From Deltaproteobacteria bacterium (GTDB taxonomy: Bacteria; Desulfobacterota; Syntrophorhabdia; Syntrophorhabdales; Syntrophorhabdaceae), in NCBI GenBank assembly GCA_003506795.1, contig DNYO01000235.1, positions 7,461 through 12,872 of the forward strand: a stretch of 5,412 bases of DNA, read 5' to 3'. This document shows positions 1-5,385 of this stretch, one piece after another (position 1 is the stretch's first letter; every line of letters starts with the position of its first letter). The notes below the pieces were generated by a model. The model did not search any database. It was given only the letters and a program-made list of their open reading frames with translations, and was not told where the DNA came from. Position numbers and translations under genes: made by a program.

Positions 1-1484
1 TAGTCGTCCCGGATGACGATGGCATCTTTCCTGTTGATGAATTCGTCCATGAGGTCCTCGGGTACGATTGAGGATGTGGCGCGTGCACCGAGCCCGTTCT
101 GGATAAAGGACTGGAATCCGGAGATATCGAAGTTGCCGTTACCGGCGATGACGATGAAGGTGCTTATCCGTACCTTCCTGAAATTGGGACTGACGGAAAT
201 GAGATAGACGTTCTTCTGCCCGAAGACCTCCCTTAAGGTCTTGATGTAGGAAGGCAGGAAGAGTCCCCTCTGGAAGTTGTCGATGATATTGGACATAAGG
301 ATCGCCCCCGGGTTCATGACGTCCTTGATCTGCTGGAGGAATTCCTTCGTGGTGAGGTGATAGGGAATGGAGATATCATTGTAGGCATCGGTAAAGACAA
401 GGTCGTATTTTTCCTTGCAGTTCATGACATACCATCTGCCGTCGGTATTGTAGCTTACTATTCTCGTATCTTTCGGCAAACCGAGATGATCGTAGACGAT
501 CTTTGTCACCGCGGGGTCGATCTCAACCACATCGACCTTTGCCCTGGGGTACGTTATCTCCATGTACCTGGGAAAGGTATAGCCGCCGCCCCCTATGGTA
601 AGGCTATTGAAAGGCGTTTGTTCGCTGAACTTCCACTTGAGGACGTCGGCGTAGATCCGCTCGTATTCGTACTCGATATGTTTCGGGTCTTTGAGGTTGA
701 CGTAGGAATGGATGAGATTGTCGAGCACCAGGGCCTCAAGCTCCGTTTTACGGTCCGAGCTCGTTGTCTTCGACAGCTTTATCGTGTAGTAGTCACTTTC
801 CTTGTAGAGGTATGTCTTGCTGCTTGCAGGGATGGCATAGAGATAGGAATTGATGAAAAAAATACCGGGCGCGGCGATGACGACAAAGATGGCTATGCTG
901 GCCTTTTTTCGGAAGATCGCACCTGCCAGAAGGGCCACGAGCAGGAGAATGATGCCCATGGAGAGAATGATCGTGCGTGTGCCCATCCACGAGATCAGGA
1001 AAAATCCCGTCACAAAGGTGCCGATGATGGCCCCAAGGGTGGAAATGGCGTAGATCTTGCCGATGACGTTCCCGGCGTTCTCGAGGTTTTTCAGCGTAAG
1101 CTTTACGACAACGGGCGAGATGGTACCAAGGACGCAGCCGGGAATGAAGAAGATGATGGACGTGATGATAAAGATCCGTGCCATCAGGGAGACAGGAAAC
1201 CGGTAAGCGGCGATGGCATGTGTGAGGGGTATTATTGTGAGCGCCATTACACCCGATATGAACAGCAGCCACCCGAGGGTCTTCCTTGTAGGGAACCGGT
1301 CGACCAGTTTGCCCCCGATAAAGGCGCCTATGCTGATCCCCGCGAGGATGACACCGATGATGCTTGTCCACGTGTAGATCGAAACCCCGACAAAAGGCGC
1401 CAGGATGCGCCCCGCGACCATTTCGATCACGAGACTGCAGAAGCTTGCGATGAAAGTTATGATATACGCCTCAAGTAGACTCAT
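1..1484 (-). CDS. Membrane-fused spermidine synthase-like protein (fused MFS/spermidine synthase family), 3' end cut off by the window edge
   Basis: The reverse strand reads open for 494 codons from ATG (1484-1482). GGAGGT (1500-1495) lies 10 nt upstream, which fixes the start. Residues 1-212 hold about seven hydrophobic membrane spans (roughly 5-24, 41-60, 70-89, 99-125, 147-166, 172-190, 196-212). Residues about 222-494 form a soluble Rossmann-fold methyltransferase/aminopropyltransferase-like domain: glycine loop GGGGYTFPR (298-306), acidic VVEIDP (319-324, Glu321 likely contacting the SAM ribose), DGR (348-350) and FTDAYND (364-370). The order is that of fused MFS/spermidine synthase proteins. 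Soluble SpeE would be expected to have GGGDGG and DSxDP, so decarboxylated-SAM/putrescine activity is not assured. The reading frame ends at the edge in IRDD-TA; in this family a Tyr (DDYAP) is expected next, so only a short tail is probably missing. It is transcribed divergently from the two-component operon. Family is confident; substrate is unknown. Confidence 0.9.
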   Translation of the reverse strand, partial: MSLLEAYIITFIASFCSLVIEMVAGRILAPFVGVSIYTWTSIIGVILAGISIGAFIGGKLVDRFPTRKTLGWLLFISGVMALTIIPLTHAIAAYRFPVSLMARIFIITSIIFFIPGCVLGTISPVVVKLTLKNLENAGNVIGKIYAISTLGAIIGTFVTGFFLISWMGTRTIILSMGIILLLVALLAGAIFRKKASIAIFVVIAAPGIFFINSYLYAIPASSKTYLYKESDYYTIKLSKTTSSDRKTELEALVLDNLIHSYVNLKDPKHIEYEYERIYADVLKWKFSEQTPFNSLTIGGGGYTFPRYMEITYPRAKVDVVEIDPAVTKIVYDHLGLPKDTRIVSYNTDGRWYVMNCKEKYDLVFTDAYNDISIPYHLTTKEFLQQIKDVMNPGAILMSNIIDNFQRGLFLPSYIKTLREVFGQKNVYLISVSPNFRKVRISTFIVIAGNGNFDISGFQSFIQNGLGARATSSIVPEDLMDEFINRKDAIVIRDD

Positions 1485-1525
1485 GGATGTGTGGACCTCC
1501 CTGTGTCAGTGTGTGGATGTGTCAT
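1481..1525 (-). CDS. Possible 14-codon leader ORF overlapping the start of the spermidine synthase-like gene
   Basis: An ATG at 1525-1523 opens a short frame, MTHPHTDTGRSTHP. Its TGA (1483-1481) overlaps the ATG of the downstream gene in an ATGA arrangement, typical of translational coupling. A purine-rich GGAAGGGG (1547-1540) lies 14 nt upstream, longer than ideal spacing. The peptide begins and ends with THP because a 9-bp sequence (TGGATGTGT on the plus strand) is repeated exactly 30 bp apart at 1484-1492 and 1514-1522. At this length a chance ORF is quite possible. Nothing here resembles a known attenuator peptide, although three His residues in fourteen is notable. Confidence 0.2.
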   Translation of the reverse strand: MTHPHTDTGRSTHP

Positions 1526-1543
1526 TTTTTTGGAAAATGCCCC

Positions 1544-1560
1544 TTCCGATGCAATCGGAA
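1544..1560. promoter_or_regulatory. Perfect 17-bp palindrome/hairpin in the leader of the spermidine synthase-like gene
   Basis: TTCCGAT and ATCGGAA are perfect inverted repeats separated by three bases. The element starts a few bases after the predicted transcription start of the minus-strand gene, so it could be a repressor operator or an RNA hairpin at the 5' end of the transcript. It is not a rho-independent terminator: on the minus strand no U-run follows it, and on the plus strand the T-run precedes it. Confidence 0.45.
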
Positions 1561-1568
1561 AACGTAAT

Positions 1569-1597
1569 ACTAAATAGCATCCCCTCCGTTTTGTCAA
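1569..1597 (-). promoter_or_regulatory. Predicted sigma70-type promoter of the membrane spermidine synthase-like gene
   Basis: On the reverse strand an exact TTGACA (1597-1592) is followed after 17 bp by TTTAGT (1574-1569), a 4/6 match to TATAAT. Transcription would begin near 1562 and give a leader of about 78 nt before the ATG at 1484. The perfect -35 and ideal spacing support it. The weaker -10 suggests moderate or regulated activity. Identified by eye only. Confidence 0.6.
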
Positions 1598-1666
1598 AGA
1601 AATTTATGAGAGAGCGGCGGTAAGGGTACCGCGGGAAGAGCTATGCGCCCGATCGAAACTGAAGAA

Positions 1667-1697
1667 TTGTACAACTGGCCTTTTTATACTATAGTAT
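1667..1697 (+). promoter_or_regulatory. Predicted promoter of the two-component/htrA operon, with palindromic -10 region
   Basis: TTGTAC (1667-1672) and TATAGT (1690-1695, 5/6 match to the -10 consensus) are separated by 17 bp. An overlapping alternative -10, TATACT, lies at 1685-1690. Both sit in ATACTATAGTAT (1686-1697), a perfect 12-bp palindrome. Predicted transcription starts (about 1697-1702) fall on or just before the first codon, so the mRNA would have almost no leader. The -35 is weak (3/6), consistent with activator dependence, possibly on the operon's own regulator. No direct-repeat regulator site is obvious upstream. Confidence 0.5.
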
Positions 1698-1698
1698 T

Positions 1699-2382
1699 GT
1701 GGATATGAAAGTTCTTCTTGTTGAAGATGAATCGAAGGTTGCCAATTTTGTCATGAGGGGCCTCGAAGAAGAAGGATACTCCGTAGACCTGGCGGAGGAC
1801 GGCAGGATCGGTCTCGATCTGGTCACAACGCGGGATTACGATATTGTTCTTCTCGACCTCATGATACCGGAGATCGACGGTCTGGAAGTCTTGAAGAGGA
1901 TGCGCCACTCGGGCATAGAAACACCCGTTCTCATCATCACGGCGAAGAGCACCAAGGAAGATGTCATCAAGGGACTGGACACGGGAAGCGATGATTACCT
2001 GACAAAACCCTTCTCTTTTGAGGAACTCCTTGCGCGGATCCGTGCTCTGCTTAGAAGAAGCCGCAAGGCCGTTCCGTTGACCCTCGAATACCGCGAGATC
2101 GTCCTCAATCCCTATAACAGGAGACTGACCATTGAGGGAAAGGAAGCGGAACTTACCGAAAAAGAGTTCCTTATTATGGAGTATATGATGCGCAACAGCG
2201 AGAGACCGCTGGCCCGCAAGGAGATGGCGGAGTATGCCTGGCAGAGCCAGGACGATTCCTCGAACATCGTTGATGTATATGTGAATTTTCTCAGAAAGAA
2301 GATAGAGCTCCTTACGGAAAAGAAATTCATCCACACCGTACGGGGAGTCGGCTACATCCTCAAAGAAGATGAAAAGATTTAA
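1699..2382 (+). CDS. OmpR/PhoB-family two-component response regulator (CusR/CopR-like)
   Basis: This is a DNA-binding transcriptional regulator activated by phosphorylation from the kinase encoded next. Numbering from GTG 1699, the receiver domain (about 4-120) has the acidic pair Glu9-Asp10 in LVEDE, phosphoacceptor Asp53 in LLDLMIP, Thr81 in IITAK and Lys103 in TKPF. All catalytic positions are therefore present. A winged-helix domain follows (about 127-225): LTEKEF, the recognition-helix segment NIVDVYVNFLRKKI (189-202) and the wing/C-terminal strand HTVRGVGYIL (212-221). Length (225-227 aa) is normal for the family. The start may be GTG 1699 or ATG 1705; ATG gives the usual family N-terminus MKVLLVEDE. 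Neither has a convincing ribosome-binding site, and the promoter abuts the start. The last 14 nt overlap the kinase gene. The receiver resembles CusR-type regulators, but the signal need not be a metal. Confidence 0.95.
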   Translation: MDMKVLLVEDESKVANFVMRGLEEEGYSVDLAEDGRIGLDLVTTRDYDIVLLDLMIPEIDGLEVLKRMRHSGIETPVLIITAKSTKEDVIKGLDTGSDDYLTKPFSFEELLARIRALLRRSRKAVPLTLEYREIVLNPYNRRLTIEGKEAELTEKEFLIMEYMMRNSERPLARKEMAEYAWQSQDDSSNIVDVYVNFLRKKIELLTEKKFIHTVRGVGYILKEDEKI

Positions 2383-3772
2383 TCTTCCCATCAAGTGGAA
2401 ACTGACGCTATGGTACGGCGGCATCCTGGCCCTGATACTTGTCACGTTCTCGAGCGGGGTTTACATCTATTTTAAAAACAGCCTCCAGAAGAGCATTGAC
2501 ACCAAGATCAAATCGATAGCCGAGGTTCTTGCCTCATCCATGACCGAAACCCACAACCAGAGCCTTTTCGGCAACTTCGAGCGCTACCTCGAGAATGCCC
2601 TCGGCAAGAAACCGAAGGGCAAGTTCATCCAGATCATCGATGCCTCCGGGAAGATCGGGGCGAGGCTGAACGACCTCGAGGCGGAGGCGGTTCCGGTGAG
2701 CTTTGTCACCCTCGAAAAGGCCCTCAAGGGTGAAATCGTCTACGAAACCATAGAAACGGCCCGCCCCCGGCTGCGCATGATCACAATGCCCATCGTAGAA
2801 CACAAGAAGATCATCAGCATCGTACAGGTCGGCTCGTCGCTGGAGGAGTTTGAGGATACCATGAAGCGTCTCCTCATAATCATGATCATCAGCATCATCA
2901 CCTCCATCAGCGTCACCATCGTGGTGGGATATTTCATGGCGAAAAAGACCATGAAGCCCGTGGACCAGATCCGGAGGGCGGCGGTGAACATATCCTCAAA
3001 CAACCTCGATGAACGCATTGACATAAAAGGGCGGAAAGACGAACTCGGCCGCCTTGCGGAAACCTTCAACGCCATGATTTCCCGGCTCAAGGATTCTTTC
3101 CTGAGAATCAACCAGTTCAGCATCGATGTCTCACATGAGCTCAAGACGCCGCTGACCATTCTGAAAGGCGAAACGGAACTGGCGCTGAGGAAGGAACGGA
3201 CAAACGAAGAGTACAAGCGGTCCATGCAAAGCAACCTCGAGGAGATTGACAGGATGAGCCGGATCATCGACGATCTCCTTCTGCTTTCCAAGGCAGAAAC
3301 GAAGGACATCGGGATGAACCTTGAAAAGGTCGATCTTCGCGATCTTCTTGCCGATGTCTGCATGAACATGAAGCTTTTCGGCGAAAACAAAGGTGTTGAG
3401 ATCGTCGTTAAGGAACTCGAGGACATCCGTCTTGTCGGTGACGAGCTCAAATTGCGCAGAATGATCACCAACGTGGTGGAGAACGCCATCAAGTACGGAC
3501 ATCGCGGCGGGCACGTCATAGTCTCATCGTATAAGCAGAACGGCTTTGCCTGTGTAAATGTGGAGGATGACGGACCGGGTATTTCACCGGGCGATATCAA
3601 ATATATCTTTGACAGGTTTTACCGTGCCGACAGGTCCCGCAAGCGTGAGAGCGGGAGCGGCCTCGGGCTTTCCATCAGCAAATGGATAGCCGAAGCTCAC
3701 AAAGGGAGTATAGACGTCCAATCGAGGCCCGCCGCAGGAAGTGTTTTTACGATCAAGCTACCCATGTCATGA
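2369..3772 (+). CDS. Membrane sensor histidine kinase (HAMP-HisKA-HATPase, CusS-like)
   Basis: This inner-membrane kinase of 467 aa presumably phosphorylates the regulator encoded just upstream. A first membrane span (about 11-33) and a second (about 167-190) enclose a periplasmic sensor region of about 130 residues. Its IIDASGKIGARL and late VQVGSSLEE segments resemble the sensor regions of heavy-metal-type kinases. A HAMP linker follows (about 190-242, Pro197). The dimerisation/phosphoacceptor box is SHELKTP with His256. The ATP-binding domain has N-box Asn368/Asn372 (NVVENAIKYG), G1 box DDGPGI (400-405), F-box FDRFYRAD (414-421) and G2 box GSGLGLSI (429-436). Nothing is missing. The periplasmic part has few His or Met residues and no Cys, so copper/silver sensing is not indicated. 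The ATG overlaps the regulator's end by 14 nt with only a weak purine stretch before it, which suggests translational coupling. The ligand is unknown. Confidence 0.95.
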   Translation: MKRFNLPIKWKLTLWYGGILALILVTFSSGVYIYFKNSLQKSIDTKIKSIAEVLASSMTETHNQSLFGNFERYLENALGKKPKGKFIQIIDASGKIGARLNDLEAEAVPVSFVTLEKALKGEIVYETIETARPRLRMITMPIVEHKKIISIVQVGSSLEEFEDTMKRLLIIMIISIITSISVTIVVGYFMAKKTMKPVDQIRRAAVNISSNNLDERIDIKGRKDELGRLAETFNAMISRLKDSFLRINQFSIDVSHELKTPLTILKGETELALRKERTNEEYKRSMQSNLEEIDRMSRIIDDLLLLSKAETKDIGMNLEKVDLRDLLADVCMNMKLFGENKGVEIVVKELEDIRLVGDELKLRRMITNVVENAIKYGHRGGHVIVSSYKQNGFACVNVEDDGPGISPGDIKYIFDRFYRADRSRKRESGSGLGLSISKWIAEAHKGSIDVQSRPAAGSVFTIKLPMS

Positions 3773-3785
3773 TGGAGGATTCTTT

Positions 3786-5249
3786 ATGAAGAGCAAACGC
3801 CTCGTATTAACCGTTTGTGTTCTCATCGTCGCCGCTCTGGGCTTTGCATACGTAAGGGCGCAGGTGCTGCCCGACAGACCGCCGGCGCCTCCGGTCGTGC
3901 AAAACGTCCGGACCGCGGCGGCTTTCAATAACGGATTGCCGAGCCTGGCCGGCCTTGTCAACCAGGCGAAGCCGTCAATCGTCAATATCAGCACCACGGC
4001 GGTTGTCAGGGGCCCCGGGGGGCAGGGGCCGTTTGTCGGCCCGAACAACCCTTTCAAGGATTTTTTTAATGATGATTTTTTCGACAAGTTTTTTGGCAAC
4101 GGACCGCGGCGGGAATACAAGCAGCGCAGTCTCGGGTCGGGTTTCGTTATCGATAAGGAAGGCTATATTCTGACAAACAATCACGTTGTTGAGAAAGCCA
4201 CCACAATTAAGGTAAAGCTCTCTGATGAGAAAGAATACGATGCGAGGATCATAGGGCGCGATCCCAAGACCGACATCGCCCTCATCAAGATCGACGTCAG
4301 GCAATCGCTTCCCGTGGCGACTCTCGGCGATTCCGAGGCACTGCAGGTGGGAGACTGGGTCATGGCGATCGGCAATCCCTTCGGCCTCGAACATACCGTC
4401 ACAGCGGGAATCGTCAGCGCAAAGGGCAGGATCATCGGGGCAGGGCCCTATGATGAGTTCATCCAGACCGATGCATCCATAAACCCCGGCAACAGCGGCG
4501 GACCCCTGCTCAATCTCAAGGGAGAAGTGGTCGGGATCAATACGGCCATTGTTTCCGGCGGTCAGGGAATCGGTTTTGCCATACCCATCAATGTGGCGCG
4601 GGACATGCTGTCCCAGCTGAAAAGCAAGGGGAAGGTGGCCCGCGGCTGGCTCGGCGTCGTGATCCAGAGGATGACGCCGGAGATCGCGAAAAGCTTCGGC
4701 CTTAAGGAATCGGAAGGCGCCCTGGTCGCCGATGTCATGGAGCAGAGTCCCGCCGAGAAAGCGGGGATCAAGCGCGGCGACCTGATCATTTCCTACAACG
4801 GGAAGAAGATTAAGGATAATGAAACTCTTCCCCGGCTTGTCGCTTCGACGGAGATAGGCAAGAAGGCAAAGATGGTTCTCATCCGGGACAAAAAACAGAT
4901 GGAAGTAGAGGTGGTTATCGGCGAACTCCAGGAAGAGGGCCTCAAGGCGTCAAAGAAGAGCGAGGTTGAAAAAGGGCTGGGTCTTGTTGTCCAGGATATT
5001 ACGGGAGAGATCGCCAAGCACCTTAACCTTAAGGATAAACGGGGCGTCATCGTGACCGATGTCATACCGGGATCGCCCGCGCAGGAGGCGGACATTCGTT
5101 CGGGAGATGTCGTCAGGGAGGTTGCCAGAAAACCGGTAAGAAGCGTCGCCGAATTTAAGGAAGCCGTGAAACGATCGAATGTCAAAGAAGGCATCGTAAT
5201 GCTGATCCAGCGTGAAAACGCGACGTTCTACGCGGTGGTAAGGGAATAG
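3786..5249 (+). CDS. htrA: Periplasmic serine endoprotease DegP/HtrA (Do family, two PDZ domains)
   Basis: This ATP-independent protease/chaperone degrades or holds misfolded envelope proteins. The ATG at 3786 is chosen because GGAGG (3774-3778) sits 7 nt upstream and a basic-plus-hydrophobic signal peptide follows (residues 1-25, probable cleavage AYVRA/Q). An in-frame upstream extension would overlap the kinase. In the 487-aa precursor the trypsin-like domain has His133 (TNNHVV), Asp163 (DIALIKID) and Ser237 (NPGNSGGP), a complete catalytic triad. A Phe-rich LA-loop-like segment (about 90-103) precedes it. PDZ1 spans about 286-378 with carboxylate-loop GWLGV (287-291); PDZ2 spans about 396-485. 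Size and order match DegP/DegQ/MucD. It lies 13 nt after the kinase stop, so it is almost certainly cotranscribed with the two-component genes, placing it as an effector of envelope stress. DegP versus DegQ subtype cannot be decided here. Confidence 0.96.
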   Translation: MKSKRLVLTVCVLIVAALGFAYVRAQVLPDRPPAPPVVQNVRTAAAFNNGLPSLAGLVNQAKPSIVNISTTAVVRGPGGQGPFVGPNNPFKDFFNDDFFDKFFGNGPRREYKQRSLGSGFVIDKEGYILTNNHVVEKATTIKVKLSDEKEYDARIIGRDPKTDIALIKIDVRQSLPVATLGDSEALQVGDWVMAIGNPFGLEHTVTAGIVSAKGRIIGAGPYDEFIQTDASINPGNSGGPLLNLKGEVVGINTAIVSGGQGIGFAIPINVARDMLSQLKSKGKVARGWLGVVIQRMTPEIAKSFGLKESEGALVADVMEQSPAEKAGIKRGDLIISYNGKKIKDNETLPRLVASTEIGKKAKMVLIRDKKQMEVEVVIGELQEEGLKASKKSEVEKGLGLVVQDITGEIAKHLNLKDKRGVIVTDVIPGSPAQEADIRSGDVVREVARKPVRSVAEFKEAVKRSNVKEGIVMLIQRENATFYAVVRE

Positions 5250-5258
5250 AGCTAAAAC

Positions 5259-5344
5259 TAATAGGTGATGGGTTATAGGTAATAGGTTATGGGAAAGAAT
5301 TGAGGCTTTTTCCCCTATTACCCATAACCTATTACCTATAACCT
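5259..5344. repeat. Long palindrome built from 7-bp units (TWATRGG heptads)
   Basis: Two 23-bp arms, 5271-5293 and 5321-5343, are perfect inverted complements around a 27-nt spacer. The left arm belongs to five consecutive heptads (5259-5293): TAATAGG, TGATGGG, TTATAGG, TAATAGG, TTATGGG. The right arm is the complementary series from 5314 (CCTATTA, CCCATAA, CCTATTA, CCTATAA), with one TAATAGG unit that the left side lacks at the inner end. Inside, AAAG (5294-5297) and CTTTTT (5306-5311) could extend the pairing past that extra unit. It starts 9 nt after the htrA stop, so as RNA it would make a very stable hairpin that could stop transcription or protect the mRNA 3' end. No U-run follows it on either strand, so it is not a standard intrinsic terminator. 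Confidence 0.9.
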
Positions 5345-5352
5345 GCCTCAAG

Positions 5353-5368
5353 TGTGACTATTATCACA
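5353..5368. promoter_or_regulatory. CRP-type operator, TGTGA-N6-TCACA
   Basis: TGTGACTATTATCACA matches both half-sites of the classical CRP (cAMP receptor protein) consensus exactly, with the correct 6-bp spacer. The flanks are AT-rich (AAG before, TAA after). It lies 104 bp after the htrA stop and faces an AT-rich stretch running to the window edge, so it probably controls a gene to the right. It could serve CRP or another CRP/FNR-family regulator of similar specificity. The FNR consensus (TTGAT-N4-ATCAA) fits less well. Confidence 0.55.
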
Positions 5369-5385
5369 TAATAATTCAATTATTA
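5369..5385. promoter_or_regulatory. AT-rich 17-bp perfect palindrome next to the CRP-type site
   Basis: TAATAATTCAATTATTA is an 8-1-8 perfect inverted repeat starting immediately after the CRP-type site. It may be a second operator in the upstream region of a gene beyond the window. In AT-rich DNA such palindromes also arise by chance. A weak -10-like TAAAAT follows at 5401-5406, and TATAT occupies the last five bases, but no complete promoter can be assigned. Confidence 0.35.

Noticed and set aside
357..1478. A 373-codon open frame on the plus strand opposite the spermidine synthase-like gene
   Set aside because: It is in the codon-aligned antisense register of a clear protein-coding gene, where stops need rare TTA/CTA/TCA codons. 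Its translation has no recognisable domain and is rich in charged, low-complexity residues. The reverse strand gives a coherent membrane-plus-Rossmann protein.
1523..1539. Hairpin CATTTT/AAAATG in the minus-strand leader
   Set aside because: It is only six pairs, mostly A-T, with a five-base loop; too weak to call as a separate element.
1684..2445. A 253-codon minus-strand frame over the response regulator
   Set aside because: It is again the codon-aligned antisense of a certain gene, with no domain and no ribosome-binding site argument. The plus strand carries every receiver and winged-helix motif.
2740..3600. A 286-codon minus-strand frame over the histidine kinase
   Set aside because: Its Met/Ser/Arg-rich low-complexity translation is an antisense artefact. 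The kinase on the plus strand is intact with all boxes.
3741..3785. N-terminal extension of the HtrA protein to an upstream ATG at 3741
   Set aside because: It would overlap the kinase and place 15 residues ahead of a good signal peptide. The GGAGG at 3774-3778 points to ATG 3786.
4007..4030. GC-rich direct repeat CAGGGGCC (4007-4014 and 4023-4030) around GGGGCCCC in htrA
   Set aside because: It is explained by the Gly/Pro-rich linker it encodes (RGPGGQGPF), with no sign of a mobile-element boundary.
5271..5343. Classical rho-independent terminator for the htrA operon
   Set aside because: The stem is long and perfect, but no T-run follows it on either strand; the only T-tract is inside the loop. 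It may still affect transcription, so it is listed as a repeat.
5259..5344. CRISPR array
   Set aside because: The units are 7 bp, contiguous and inverted, with no spacers of regular length.
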